The notes beneath the pieces are model-generated. The model was given only the letters and a program-made list of their open reading frames with translations. It was not told where the DNA came from and did no database searches. The translations under genes and the position numbers were made by a program. DNA of 64,000 nt, taken from Micrococcaceae bacterium Sec5.8. GTDB taxonomy: Bacteria; Actinomycetota; Actinomycetes; Actinomycetales; Micrococcaceae. Positions 9,329-18,449 of the stretch are shown piece by piece (position 1 is the stretch's first letter; every line of letters starts with the position of its first letter). The stretch covers positions 744,001-808,000 of the forward strand of contig CP143429.1 of assembly GCA_039636775.1 (NCBI GenBank), given 5' to 3'.

Positions 9329-10420
9329 ATGGAAACTAACGACGGCGCCGCCGCCACCGAGGGCGCCGCACCGCACAGCTCAGCAACAGCCGACATTGAA
9401 GTGCACGAATTTGCCGAGATTCCCGAGGAGGTGCACGGTCCGCTGCCGGTCGCGGAACTCCACCTGCATATCGAGGGAACGCTTGAGCCCGACCTGATCT
9501 TTGCGCTCGCGGAACGCAACGGAATCCGGCTGCCGTATGCAGACCTGGACGAACTGCGCTCCCGCTACGAATTCACGGATCTGCAATCGTTCCTGGACCT
9601 TTACTACGCCAATATGGCTGTGCTGCAGACCGAGCAGGACTTCGCCGACATGGCCCGGGCGTACCTGACCCGGGCAGCGCTCGCCGGGGTCCGGCACGCC
9701 GAAATCATGCTCGATCCGCAGGCGCACCTGTCCCGCGGCGTGGCCCTGGCGACCTGCGTGAATGGCGTGGCATCGGTGCTGGCCAACTCCGTTGCGGAGT
9801 TCGGGATCTCCACCCTGCTCATCGCCGCGTTCCTGCGGGACCAGTCCGAGGATTCGGCGCTTGAGGTGCTGGAGCAGCTGCTCGCCATGAATGCGCCGAT
9901 CGCCGGCATCGGCCTCGATTCGGCCGAGGTAGGCAATCCGCCAGCCAAGTTCCAGCGGCTGTTTGCGCGGGCCAAGGACGCGGGGCTGCACCGGATCGCG
10001 CACGCCGGGGAGGAGGGCCCGGCGTCGTACATTATCGATGCGCTGGAACTCCTGGACGTGGAACGGATCGATCACGGCATCCGCTGCATGGACGATCCCG
10101 AGCTGGTGGAGCGGCTGGTGCAGGACCTGGTGCCGCTGACGGTGTGCCCGCTGTCCAACGTCCGGCTCCGCGCTGTGGACACCATGGCCGACCACCCGCT
10201 GCCGGCCATGCTCGCCGCCGGTTTGAACGTCAGCGTCAACTCGGACGATCCCGCCTATTTCGGCGGATACGTCGATGACAACTTCGCGCAGCTCAAGTCG
10301 GTGATTGGTCTGTCCGAGTTCGACTGCGTACGGATGGCCGCGAACTCGATCCGGTCCTCATTTGCCAGCGAGGACCGGAAGACCGAGCTGCTGGCTGATC
10401 TGGCGGCGTCCGGCCACTGA
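9329..10420 (+). CDS. Adenine deaminase, adenosine-deaminase superfamily
   Basis: The 363-residue protein is a zinc TIM-barrel deaminase: HLHIEG (His45, His47), HAGEEGPASYI, IDHGIR, CPLSNVRLR and SDDPAYFGGY supply metal ligands and catalytic residues. The run HLHIEGTLEPDLIFALAERN and GLDSAEVGNPPAKFQR closely resemble the Pseudomonas PA0148-type enzymes shown to deaminate adenine rather than adenosine, so adenine to hypoxanthine is the likelier reaction in purine salvage. The first 38 residues are a variable acidic extension. The frame is open far upstream, but that part is antisense to the UvrA gene; the start at 9329 fits the 48-bp divergent spacer. Confidence 0.85.
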   Translation: METNDGAAATEGAAPHSSATADIEVHEFAEIPEEVHGPLPVAELHLHIEGTLEPDLIFALAERNGIRLPYADLDELRSRYEFTDLQSFLDLYYANMAVLQTEQDFADMARAYLTRAALAGVRHAEIMLDPQAHLSRGVALATCVNGVASVLANSVAEFGISTLLIAAFLRDQSEDSALEVLEQLLAMNAPIAGIGLDSAEVGNPPAKFQRLFARAKDAGLHRIAHAGEEGPASYIIDALELLDVERIDHGIRCMDDPELVERLVQDLVPLTVCPLSNVRLRAVDTMADHPLPAMLAAGLNVSVNSDDPAYFGGYVDDNFAQLKSVIGLSEFDCVRMAANSIRSSFASEDRKTELLADLAASGH

Positions 10421-10446
10421 CCCGCGTTGGTCAAAGCGGGCCAGCG

Positions 10447-11421
10447 TCAGCTGTCGATGCTGCCCATGTCCGGGTAGCGTGCGCCTGCTGCCGCCCCGGC
10501 CGGTGCGAGTTCGTCCAACCGGGCAAGGTCCGCAGCGGTGAGCTCGACGTCGAGGGCGCCCAGGTTCTCCTGCAGGCGCCCGCGTTTCTTGGTACCCGGA
10601 ATGGGAACGATGTGCGCGCCCTGGGCCAGCAGCCAGGCAAGTGCCAGTTGAGCCGGGGTGCAGCCCTTCTGGTCCGCCAGCGCCTTGACCCGGTCCACGA
10701 GGTGGAGGTTGCGGGTGAAGTTTTCGCCTTGGAAACGTGGGGAGTGCCGGCGGAAATCGTCCTCGGCGAAGTCGTCCGGGCTCCGGAACTGCCCGGTCAG
10801 GAAGCCGCGGCCCAGCGGGCTGTAGGGGACAAAGCCGATGCCCAGCTCGGCGAGCACTGGAAAGACCTTGGTCTCAGGCTCCCGTTCCCAGAGCGAGTAT
10901 TCGGACTGCAAGGCGGCGATGGGATGCACCGCGTGGGCGCGGCGCACGGTGCCGGCGCTGGCTTCGGACAAGCCCAGGTGCCGGACTTTGCCGGCCTGCA
11001 CCAGCTCCGCCATGGCGCCGACCGTTTCCTCGATCGGGACGGTCTTGTCCACACGGTGCTGGTAGTACAGATCGATGTGGTCAACGCCCAGCCGCTGCAG
11101 GCTCGCGTCGCAGGCTGCCCGCACGTAGTCGGGGGAGCCGTTGATGCCCACCCAGGAGCCGTCGGCCCGGCGTTCATTGCCGAACTTGGTGGCGAGGACC
11201 ACGTCCTCGCGCCGGCCCGCGATGGCACGGCCCACCAGTTCCTCGTTCGTGAAAGGACCGTACATGTCCGCGGTGTCCAACAGGCTGCCGCCTGCGTCGA
11301 GGAAGGCGTGGATGGTGGCGGTGGCCTCGGTGTCGTCCGGCTGGCCGTAGAACTCGCTCATCCCCATGCATCCCAAACCCAAGGGCGAGACGGTGAGCGT
11401 ACCGAGCGTGCGGGTTTCCAT
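10447..11421 (-). CDS. Aldo/keto reductase (AKR13-like)
   Basis: The 324-residue (alpha/beta)8 protein has the NADPH-dependent reductase tetrad: Asp49 and Tyr54 in LLDTADMYG, Lys79 in VVLATKFG and a His in [21 protein letters not shown] at the N-terminus and [14 protein letters not shown] at the C-terminus (cofactor phosphate binding) are typical of the YakC/AKR13 group. It probably reduces small aldehydes or ketones in the cytoplasm; the natural substrate is unknown. The gene converges on the adenine deaminase with a 26-bp gap. Confidence 0.88.
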   Translation of the reverse strand: METRTLGTLTVSPLGLGCMGMSEFYGQPDDTEATATIHAFLDAGGSLLDTADMYGPFTNEELVGRAIAGRREDVVLATKFGNERRADGSWVGINGSPDYVRAACDASLQRLGVDHIDLYYQHRVDKTVPIEETVGAMAELVQAGKVRHLGLSEASAGTVRRAHAVHPIAALQSEYSLWEREPETKVFPVLAELGIGFVPYSPLGRGFLTGQFRSPDDFAEDDFRRHSPRFQGENFTRNLHLVDRVKALADQKGCTPAQLALAWLLAQGAHIVPIPGTKKRGRLQENLGALDVELTAADLARLDELAPAGAAAGARYPDMGSIDS

Positions 11422-11537
11422 GGGGTCTCCTCAGATGGACGGAAAGGGGGCGGCATCCGGTGCGGGATCGTGCTGCCGGAAGGACCGCCGGGGCAGACCG
11501 CCACTCTAAGCCCGCGCGGCAGGAGGCACAACGCCCG

Positions 11538-11632
11538 GCCCCGCCGGTTCGCCGCCTGCCCGGTTCGCCGGCCCCGCCGGTTCGCCGGCTGCCCGGTTCG
11601 CCGACTGCCCGGTTCGCCGACTGCCCGGTTCA
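11538..11632. repeat. Imperfect 13-20 bp tandem repeats upstream of the SulP gene
   Basis: About six units built on GCCCGGTTCGCCGnCT run head to tail, alternating 16-bp units (GCCCGGTTCGCCGACT occurs twice in a row) with 20-bp units that carry an extra CCGC. The array occupies the 259-bp divergent gap between the aldo/keto reductase and the sulfate-permease-like gene. Confidence 0.75.
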
Positions 11633-11680
11633 CCAGCGGCGAAGGATGCGCCGGGCGGCACCGCACGGCATAGTGCAGGT

Positions 11681-13414
11681 ATGACCACGACTCGACACCG
11701 CAGTGCGGCCGCGCTGGTGCGGGTGATGCCAGGGCTCGACGCCGCCGCGACGTACCGGGGCAGTTGGTTCTGGAAGGACATCGTCGCCGGCATCGTCCTG
11801 GCGACGCTCCTGGTGCCCCAGGGCATGGCCTACGCCGTGCTGGCAGGACTGCCGCCGATTACCGGGCTCTACACCACGGTCCTCTGCCTGCTCGCCTATG
11901 CAGTTTTCGGCCCGTCCCGGATCCTGGTGCTGGGCCCGGATTCCGCGCTGGGCCCACTGATCGCAGCGACGGTCCTGCCGATCGTCGCGTCCGACGGCGA
12001 TCCGCAGAAAGCGGTGGCGCTGGCGTCATTGCTCGCCTTGATGGTCGGTGTCCTCATGATCCTCGCCTCGGTGGCCCGGCTGGGTTTCATCGCGGACCTT
12101 ATTTCCAAGCCCACCATGATCGGTTACATGAACGGTCTCGCCGTCACGATTCTGGTCAGCCAGCTGCCCAAGCTCTTCGGGTTCTCGGTGCAGGCCGAGG
12201 GCTTCGTCGCTGACCTCACCGGCTTCAGCCAGGGCCTGGCCAGGGGCGAAACCGTGGTGGCCGCGGCCGCCGTCGGGATCGCGGGGATTGTGCTGGTCCT
12301 GGCGTTGCAGCGGTGGCTGCCCAAAGTCCCGTCGGTGCTCGTGATGGTGGTGCTCGCGATCGGTGCCGCGACGGTCCTGAATCTCGCGGATCGGGGCGTT
12401 TCACTCGTCGGGGAGCTTCCGCAGGGCTTCCCGCCGTTCACGGTCCCCTCGCTGGAGCTCACCGACGTCGCCCTGATGTCCGCCGGCGCCCTGGGGATTG
12501 CGGTGGTGTCACTGACGGACACGATTTCGACGGCGACGTCGTTCGCCGCCCGCACCCGTCAGGAAGTCCGCGGCAACCAGGAAATGATCAGCATCGGTGC
12601 AGCCAACCTGGCGGCGGGACTTTTCCAGGGCTTCCCCGTCAGCACCAGCGCCTCCCGGACAGCGGTCGCGGAGCGCGCGGGCTCGAAGACCCAGCTCACC
12701 GGCGTGACCGGCGCCGTCCTGATCCTGCTCATGCTGGTGCTGCTGCCGGGGCTGTTCCGGAACCTGCCCCAGCCGGCGCTGGCGGCCATCGTGATCACCG
12801 CCTCGGTATCACTCGCGGACGTCCCGGGCAGCGTGCGTCTTTGGCGTCAGCGCAAGAGCGAATTTCTGCTCTCGGTCGCGGCCTTGTTCGGGGTGGTGCT
12901 GCTGGGGGTGCTGCCCGGCATCGGCATTGCGGTGGGCCTGTCCATCCTCAACATCTTCCGCCGGGCCTGGTGGCCCTACGAGACGGTGATCGGCCGCGTC
13001 CCGGGAGTGGAGGGATTTCACGACGTGCACGTCCACCCGGACGCCAAGCACCTGCCCGGCCTCGTGATTTACCGCTTCGACGCCCCGTTGTTCTTCGCCA
13101 ACGTCAGGCCGTTCCGCGAAAACGTGCGGCGGCTGGCACGCGCCGAGCCTAAACCGCGGTGGATTGTCATCGCCGCCGAGCCCATCACCGACGTCGACAC
13201 CACAGCCTCGGACGTGCTCCTTGAGCTGGACCGCGAGCTGAACGCGCAGGGCACGTCGTTGGTGTTCGCGGAGCTCAAGCACGGTGTCCGGGAGAAGTTC
13301 GAACGTTATGAACTGACCCGCGAGATCGAACCGCGCCACTTTTACCGCACCGTCGACGCCGCCGTGGCCGCCTACGTTGCCGAGACCGGCGCCCATTGGA
13401 GCGCCGGGGAGTGA
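11681..13414 (+). CDS. SulP family anion transporter with STAS domain
   Basis: The 577-residue protein has the SulP fold: a hydrophobic core from about residue 30 to 415 beginning ATLLVPQGMAYAVLAGLPP, with GPDSALGPLIAATV and FQGFPVSTSASRTAV as conserved family stretches, followed by a C-terminal cytoplasmic STAS domain (about 450-560; VIYRFDAPLFFANV, ITDVDTTASDVL). The family moves sulfate, bicarbonate or other anions, and the ion cannot be assigned here. STAS domains regulate transport through nucleotide or protein binding. ATG at 11681; no strong Shine-Dalgarno is visible. Confidence 0.88.
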   Translation: MTTTRHRSAAALVRVMPGLDAAATYRGSWFWKDIVAGIVLATLLVPQGMAYAVLAGLPPITGLYTTVLCLLAYAVFGPSRILVLGPDSALGPLIAATVLPIVASDGDPQKAVALASLLALMVGVLMILASVARLGFIADLISKPTMIGYMNGLAVTILVSQLPKLFGFSVQAEGFVADLTGFSQGLARGETVVAAAAVGIAGIVLVLALQRWLPKVPSVLVMVVLAIGAATVLNLADRGVSLVGELPQGFPPFTVPSLELTDVALMSAGALGIAVVSLTDTISTATSFAARTRQEVRGNQEMISIGAANLAAGLFQGFPVSTSASRTAVAERAGSKTQLTGVTGAVLILLMLVLLPGLFRNLPQPALAAIVITASVSLADVPGSVRLWRQRKSEFLLSVAALFGVVLLGVLPGIGIAVGLSILNIFRRAWWPYETVIGRVPGVEGFHDVHVHPDAKHLPGLVIYRFDAPLFFANVRPFRENVRRLARAEPKPRWIVIAAEPITDVDTTASDVLLELDRELNAQGTSLVFAELKHGVREKFERYELTREIEPRHFYRTVDAAVAAYVAETGAHWSAGE

Positions 13415-13432
13415 ACCCGCGGCCCCGCGGGT
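13415..13432. terminator. GC-rich hairpin between convergent genes
   Basis: ACCCGCGG (13415-13422) and CCGCGGGT (13425-13432) form a perfect 8-bp stem with a two-base loop immediately after the SulP stop codon. It lacks a U-tract, as many actinobacterial terminators do, and could serve both this gene and the convergent DUF2177 operon. Confidence 0.5.
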
Positions 13433-13446
13433 GGTGCCGGTGGGAG

Positions 13447-13881
13447 TTACCGCGCGGGACCGGGCTTCGCGAGCGTGCGGCGCAGGAGGGTGGCCGTCAG
13501 CCAGGTGACCGCACTGCACACCGCAGCGCCCCAGGCGATGTCGGTCACGGCCACTAGGACGGGGAAGCTTTTGAGGACGGCGAGCGCGGTGAGCGCCCAC
13601 GTGGCGTAGGTGAAGAAGCCGAACAGTGCGGCTCCCTGCACCCGCTGCCGCATCGAGGCGGCGGCGTTGTTGGGCCGGACCCCGTAGTGCACGATGCCCG
13701 CGACGTAGACCAGGTAGAACACGACGGCGCCGGCCAGGTTTACGCTGGGGGCGAGCAGGTCACCGATCTGGCTTTCGTACTGCCGGTTGGCCACGGTGCT
13801 GATCCAGGCGACGTCGATGACGGCGAAGATGACGGCGGTGGCTGCGTAGGTCAACAGCCACTTTTTGGTGCGGACGTTCAT
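13447..13881 (-). CDS. DUF2177 family membrane protein
   Basis: The 144-residue protein has four predicted membrane segments: WLLTYAATAVIFAVIDVAWI, NLAGAVVFYLVYVAGIVHYG, ALFGFFTYATWALTALAVL and a C-terminal one. The IDVAWISTVANRQYESQIG stretch is characteristic of DUF2177, whose function is unknown. Its ATG overlaps the acyl-CoA ligase stop codon by four bases, so it is the last gene of the marR-ligase-DUF2177 operon and is translationally coupled. Confidence 0.8.
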   Translation of the reverse strand: MNVRTKKWLLTYAATAVIFAVIDVAWISTVANRQYESQIGDLLAPSVNLAGAVVFYLVYVAGIVHYGVRPNNAAASMRQRVQGAALFGFFTYATWALTALAVLKSFPVLVAVTDIAWGAAVCSAVTWLTATLLRRTLAKPGPAR

Positions 13882-15746
13882 GCTTGGCTCCTTGGGTCGG
13901 CGTACAGCTTGTCCACGATGTGGTGGGCGCGTTCGGTAAAGGCGCCGCGTTTGAGTTTCATGGTGGGGGTCACGATGCCGTTGGCTTCGCTGAGGTCGGT
14001 GAGCAGGAGCACGAAGCGGCGGACCTGCTCGGACCGGGCGATCTTCGCGTTCGCGGCGGACACGGCTTTCCCGATCGCGGTGAGGAGCCGCACGTCATCG
14101 ATCTGGACGGCGCCGCCGTCGTCGGGGATCTGCAGGCCGGCGAGGTCGGCGATGCCCTCCCGTTCTGCCCACGCCGCGACGGACTCCGGGTCCAGCAGCA
14201 CCAGGCCGCCCAGATAGGGTTTGCCCTCTCCGACCATCACGGCGTGGGCCACGAGGGGGTCGCCCTCCACGTAGCCCTCCCAGATGGCGGGGGAGATGGT
14301 TTTGCCGCCCGCGGTAACAATGACATCCTTGATCCGGCCGTTCAGGGTCAGGCTTCCGGACTCGTCCAGTTCGCCAAGGTCTCCGGTGCGGAAGAACCCG
14401 TCCATGAACGCGTCGGCGTTGTCGGCCGGCCTGCGGTAGCCGGCAAACACTCCGACGCCGCGGGCCAGCACCTCGCCCCGGTCGGAGATCCGCACGGTGG
14501 TGCCCGGCATCGGAACGCCCACGGATCCGGCCCGGATGGAGCCGGGCATGTTGCCGGTCAGCGGGGCGGTGGTCTCGGTGAGGCCGTAGCCCTCCACCAC
14601 CGGCAGGCCGAGGCCTCGGAAGAAAAGGGACAGCTCGGCGTCGAGCGCGGCGGCACCGGACAGCAGGTAGTCCAGGCGCCCGCCCATCAGCGTCCGGAGC
14701 CGGGCGTAAAACAGCCGGTCAAACAGCGCATGCCTGACCCGCAGCCCCAGCGCGGGCCGGGTGGCCGGGTCGGCGTCGCGGGCCTGCGCAAACCGGCCCC
14801 AGGCAACCGCGGTGCCCTGCGCCGACGACCACACCCGTCCCAGGTGCTTCTGCGCCGCGGCCGCCGCGGCGGACGCCTGGATCTTCTGGAGCACGCGGGG
14901 AACCACCACCAGGAACGTCGGTTTCAGGACGCCCAGGGCAGGTACCACGTCCCGGGGATCGGACAAATGGGCGATGCGCATGCCGTTGGCCAGGCAGGTC
15001 AGTTGCAGACCACGGGCCAGCACGTGGGCCATCGGCAGGAAGATGATGGTGTTGCCGCCCTCGCGGACCACGCCGGTGTAAGCCGCGGCCACGTTCAGGA
15101 CCTGGCCTACGAAGTTCCCGTGGGTGATGAGCGCACCCTTGGGCGCGGCCGTGGTGCCGGAGGTGTACACGATGGTCGCAACCGAGTCGAGGCCTGCCAG
15201 CAGGCGCCGTTCCTCCACCGCGGCATCGGAAATTCCGGCGCCGCGGGCCACAAGGTCGGCCAGGTCCGCGCCCGGCCTGACGTCCATGGTCCAGATCCCC
15301 AGACCCGGGATTCCGGCTTCCGCGAAACCCACCTCCAGCAGGGCAGCATGCCCGGCGGTGCCGGCGATCGCCAGCCGGACCCCGGCGTCGGCGAGGATCG
15401 CGGTCACCTGGGGCGCGGCGGATGTCTCGTAGACCGGGACCACGACGGCGCTGGCGAACCACGCGGCCATGTCGGCCAGCGCCCACTCGTACCGGGTGGG
15501 AGACATGATGGCGAGGGCTTCCCCGGGTGTGATGCCTGCGGCGATCAGGCCTTTAGCCAGGGCCCGCACCTCATCAACGAATTGCCGGGTGGTCACCTGG
15601 CGCCACGGTTCGGTAATCGCGGCTCCGGCGGCGCGTACTTCGAAGGCAACGTGGTCCGGGGAGCTCCGGTAGCGCTGCAGGAGCAACTCGGTGGCGTTGC
15701 GGTGACCGGACGCCTCAACCAGCAGCGGGGTGGTGAACTCTCTCAT
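13878..15746 (-). CDS. Long-chain acyl-CoA synthetase (AMP-dependent ligase)
   Basis: The 622-residue enzyme activates a fatty or aromatic acid to acyl-AMP and then acyl-CoA. Visible adenylation motifs are IVYTSGTTAAPKGALITHGN (P-loop, about residue 190), VEGYGLTETTAPLTGN, FFRTGDLGELDESG and LNGRIKDVIVTAGGKTISP with the C-terminal catalytic Lys in TPTMKLKR. The pattern resembles FadD15-type enzymes. The start at 15746 (MREFTTPLLVEASG) overlaps the marR stop by four bases; longer frames read into the regulator in the wrong frame. The upstream MarR protein probably senses the acid or its CoA ester, as in many fatty or aromatic acid operons. Confidence 0.88.
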   Translation of the reverse strand: MREFTTPLLVEASGHRNATELLLQRYRSSPDHVAFEVRAAGAAITEPWRQVTTRQFVDEVRALAKGLIAAGITPGEALAIMSPTRYEWALADMAAWFASAVVVPVYETSAAPQVTAILADAGVRLAIAGTAGHAALLEVGFAEAGIPGLGIWTMDVRPGADLADLVARGAGISDAAVEERRLLAGLDSVATIVYTSGTTAAPKGALITHGNFVGQVLNVAAAYTGVVREGGNTIIFLPMAHVLARGLQLTCLANGMRIAHLSDPRDVVPALGVLKPTFLVVVPRVLQKIQASAAAAAAQKHLGRVWSSAQGTAVAWGRFAQARDADPATRPALGLRVRHALFDRLFYARLRTLMGGRLDYLLSGAAALDAELSLFFRGLGLPVVEGYGLTETTAPLTGNMPGSIRAGSVGVPMPGTTVRISDRGEVLARGVGVFAGYRRPADNADAFMDGFFRTGDLGELDESGSLTLNGRIKDVIVTAGGKTISPAIWEGYVEGDPLVAHAVMVGEGKPYLGGLVLLDPESVAAWAEREGIADLAGLQIPDDGGAVQIDDVRLLTAIGKAVSAANAKIARSEQVRRFVLLLTDLSEANGIVTPTMKLKRGAFTERAHHIVDKLYADPRSQA

Positions 15747-16210
15747 CGGGCGTCCTTTTCGGAAAGTGCGTGCAGGTGGTCGCGCATGAGGCGCTGGGCG
15801 GCGTCGAGGAAGTCCGTGACGACCCTCTGGTCTGCGGCCGGCAGGGCCCGGAGGTGTTCGTTGGTGGCGGTCATGAGCGGCAGCATCAGGCTCATAATCC
15901 TGGTGAACGATGTTGCTGTGGCGTTCACTTGGACCTGGCGGCGGTCGTCGGTACTGCGGCGGCGCGCAACGTAGCCGCGGGACTCCAGCCGGCTGACGAT
16001 GGCGGTGGTGGTGGCGGGGGTGGCGCCCAGCTCTTCGGCGAGTTTGCCCACGGTGACCGGTCCTGAAAGTCCGAGCACGGACAGTGCGCGGAAGTCCGTG
16101 AGGTTCAGCCCCATGCCGCGGGCGATCTCCCACTCGGTTTCGTTGGCGAGGGTGAACAGGCTCTGCAAGGCCAGCGTGGCCGGGTGGTGCTGCGACGCGG
16201 TCATGTCCAC
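15743..16210 (-). CDS. MarR family transcriptional regulator
   Basis: The 155-residue protein is a MarR-type winged-helix dimer: LTDFRALSVLGLSGPVTVGK and LAEELGATPATTTAIVSRLE form the recognition helices, and YVARRRSTDDRRQVQVNATA is the conserved wing with the Asp-Asp-Arg-Arg motif. It is the first gene of a three-gene operon joined by four-base overlaps, so it likely autoregulates and controls the ligase. An AT-rich imperfect palindrome lies upstream at 16267-16291. ATG at 16210, or two codons later. Confidence 0.88.
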   Translation of the reverse strand: MDMTASQHHPATLALQSLFTLANETEWEIARGMGLNLTDFRALSVLGLSGPVTVGKLAEELGATPATTTAIVSRLESRGYVARRRSTDDRRQVQVNATATSFTRIMSLMLPLMTATNEHLRALPAADQRVVTDFLDAAQRLMRDHLHALSEKDAR

Positions 16211-16266
16211 TCCTTGGGGGTCCGGATCCCGGGATTCGTCAAGCTAGTTCGATGATCTATTATTCA

Positions 16267-16291
16267 ATCCTATTTGATTATCCATTAGGAT
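16267..16291. promoter_or_regulatory. Candidate MarR operator in the divergent promoter region
   Basis: ATCCTA (16267-16272) and TAGGAT (16286-16291) form an inverted repeat with a 13-bp AT-rich spacer, inside a conspicuously AT-rich stretch (about 16250-16296) that contrasts with the surrounding high GC. It lies 57 bp upstream of marR and 80 bp upstream of the divergent DUF1295 gene, so it could control both. Confidence 0.45.
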
Positions 16292-16370
16292 GGCTAAAAC
16301 TGCTGTTGCCCGGAACTTCGTTCCCCACCGACATGGCCACGGCCCGCTCAACGGATGAAAGGGTTTCCTC

Positions 16371-17237
16371 GTGAAGGATTCGTACCGTAAGTCGCTCATC
16401 GCCCTGCCTCTGGTGGTGCTGCTGGCGGCACTCGTGGCCGTGGCAGGCTCCCAGGGCGGCGCCACGCTGGGCGGGATCCCCGTCTTCGCCCTGGCGGTCG
16501 GGGCGGCGTTCCTCATCCAGTGGCTGGTGTTTATCCCCTCGTTCAAGGCCCAGACCGAGAAGTTCTACGACCTGACCGGCTCACTGACCTATATCGCCAT
16601 CACCGTGCTGCTGGTCCTGCTCACCCCCGGGATCGACGCGCGGGCACTGCTGCTGGCGGCCCTGGTCCTCATCTGGGCGATCCGGCTGGGAAGCTTCCTG
16701 TTCCGCCGGATCAGCAAAGCCGGCAAGGACGACCGCTTCGACGAGATCAAGCCGTCGTTCGTGCGGTTCCTCAACGTGTGGACAATCCAGGGACTCTGGG
16801 TGGTCTTCACGGCCGCAGCAGCCTGGGTGGCCATTACATCGGCGACCCGGGTGGGGCTTGACTGGTTCGCGCTGGTCGGCTTCCTCGTCTGGGCCCTTGG
16901 GTTCGCCATCGAGGCCATGGCGGACCTGCAGAAGAGCCGCTTCAACGCCGAATCCGCCAACAAAGGCACGTTCATCTCCACCGGACTGTGGTCCAAGTCC
17001 CGCCACCCGAATTACTTTGGCGAGATCCTGCTGTGGATCGGCGTCGCCATCATCGCCGCTCCTGCACTGGAGGGCTGGCAATGGGTGGCGCTGATCTCGC
17101 CGGTTTTTGTCATCCTGCTGCTCACCAAGGTCAGCGGTGTGCCGCTGCTGGAGAAGAAGTCCGACAAGAAGTGGGGCGGCCAGGCCGACTATGAGGCCTA
17201 CAAGAAAAACACCCCCGTTCTCATCCCCAAGCTCTAA
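16371..17237 (+). CDS. DUF1295 (steroid 5-alpha-reductase-like) membrane protein
   Basis: The 288-residue protein has about seven predicted membrane spans and the C-terminal signature of the DUF1295/isoprenylcysteine methyltransferase-like fold: LQKSRFNAESANKG, GLWSKSRHPNYFGEILLWIG and VPLLEKKSDKKWG. These residues bind a nucleotide cofactor in relatives (NADPH or SAM); the substrate is unknown, possibly a lipid. It starts with GTG at 16371, preceded by GAAAGGG at normal spacing. It is divergent from the marR operon and may share its operator. Confidence 0.82.
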   Translation: MKDSYRKSLIALPLVVLLAALVAVAGSQGGATLGGIPVFALAVGAAFLIQWLVFIPSFKAQTEKFYDLTGSLTYIAITVLLVLLTPGIDARALLLAALVLIWAIRLGSFLFRRISKAGKDDRFDEIKPSFVRFLNVWTIQGLWVVFTAAAAWVAITSATRVGLDWFALVGFLVWALGFAIEAMADLQKSRFNAESANKGTFISTGLWSKSRHPNYFGEILLWIGVAIIAAPALEGWQWVALISPVFVILLLTKVSGVPLLEKKSDKKWGGQADYEAYKKNTPVLIPKL

Positions 17238-17457
17238 CCCCAACGGGCCCAGCTGCAGCCCGTGGCGGCTCCCCGGGCGGGCCGCAGCCGACCCCAGGTT
17301 GTATTGCTACTGGCGGGTACTGGGTGTGTGATCCTCGCGGACGCCCGGTTCGGATGTAATAGTGGGTGACGACACACAGAGTTAACCGCTCCCGACTCGC
17401 GGAAACTCGTCGATCCTTGGCAAAATGCAGGTGGATCAATTGTTCTAGAGGAGACCC

Positions 17458-18375
17458 ATGGGCGCGAACACTGCCGAAAACACCACCCGTCGACTGAAGA
17501 CTGTACTGGACGTGCTCGCTGAGGGCGTGTGGACCGGTGAGAAACTGAACGCCGGCGCCGTGCTGGGTGAGGCAATCACCCGCGTACCGCTCAACGATTT
17601 CGAACGCGAACTGCTCAGCGGCGGAATTCCGCGCGGCCACAAGACGCTGACCACCGCCACCGCGAAGCTGGTCAAGGCCGGCTGGCTGGTTAAGGGCCGT
17701 GCGGGCTGGACCATCACCGAGGACGGCCAGCGGGCCACCGTCGCGTTCGCTGACCCCGCCGCGTTCGGCGCAGCGCTCGACGCCGGAACCCCGGTTCCGG
17801 CCGAGACCCCCCTCCCGTCGGCGCCTGCCGGCAAGTCCGCTGCAGACGCTGCACCCAAGGACGACTCCTCCGTCGGCGAAAAGATCGCCGGCAAGGCCGC
17901 CAAACTGGTCGAAGAAGCCGTCGCTCCCGTCGCCAAGGCAGTCCGCAAGCGCAAAGCCCCCGCCGCCAAGGCCCCGGCAGAAACACTGGCCGCCGGGTCT
18001 GCGCCGGTTTCTGAGCCCGCTCCGGCGGCTGAAGCCACCCCGGCCGCCGCCCCGGAAACAGCAGCCCAGACCATCGAGCAGCCGGCCGCGGTGGCAGTGG
18101 CCGGCGACTTCAACGTCCTGCTGGGTGCCCCGGCCAACTGGGCCCCGCAGTACGACGAATCCCAGATGGAGCTGGACCTCGTCGATCAGCTCTGGAAGCT
18201 GGCCGCAAACCTTCCGGCCGGTTCCTACACCTTCAAGATCGCGCTCAACCGCTCCTGGGACGAGAACTACGGCGCCTTCGGGACCTTCGATGGCCCCAAC
18301 CACGAAGTCCACCACTCCGGCGGCCGGCTGGTTATCCACTACAACCACCAGACGCACGACATCGTCCTGCTGTAA
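17458..18375 (+). CDS. Winged-helix domain fused to a pullulanase-type X25 domain
   Basis: The 305-residue protein has three parts. Residues about 1-105 form a helix-turn-helix-like domain (LKTVLDVLAEGVWTGEKLNA, TATAKLVKAGWLVKGRAGWT). Residues about 106-205 are an Ala/Pro/Lys-rich linker. Residues about 208-305 match the X25 module of bacterial pullulanases (VAVAGDFNVLLGAPANWAP, LPAGSYTFKIALNRSWDENY, VIHYNHQTHDIVLL), a beta-sandwich normally found in secreted starch-degrading enzymes. There is no signal peptide, so the protein should be cytoplasmic, which is odd for such a module. AGAGGAG at proper spacing supports the ATG. Confidence 0.75.
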   Translation: MGANTAENTTRRLKTVLDVLAEGVWTGEKLNAGAVLGEAITRVPLNDFERELLSGGIPRGHKTLTTATAKLVKAGWLVKGRAGWTITEDGQRATVAFADPAAFGAALDAGTPVPAETPLPSAPAGKSAADAAPKDDSSVGEKIAGKAAKLVEEAVAPVAKAVRKRKAPAAKAPAETLAAGSAPVSEPAPAAEATPAAAPETAAQTIEQPAAVAVAGDFNVLLGAPANWAPQYDESQMELDLVDQLWKLAANLPAGSYTFKIALNRSWDENYGAFGTFDGPNHEVHHSGGRLVIHYNHQTHDIVLL

Positions 18376-18407
18376 CTGGCGGCACGCTTACTTCCTGGCG
18401 ACGCGCG

Positions 18408-18449
18408 AAAGACCCCTCGACACCCGAATACGGGCGCGAGGGGTCTTTT
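18408..18449 (+). terminator. Rho-independent terminator
   Basis: AAAGACCCCTCG (18408-18419) pairs with CGAGGGGTCTTT (18437-18448), followed by TTTTG; the outer bases GCGCG/CGCGC extend the stem. It lies 33 bp after the X25-domain gene stop. Confidence 0.85.

Noticed and set aside
13884..15974. A 696-codon plus-strand frame opposite the acyl-CoA ligase
   Set aside because: No domain, Gly/Arg/His-rich shadow composition, and the opposite strand encodes a complete ligase with all motifs.
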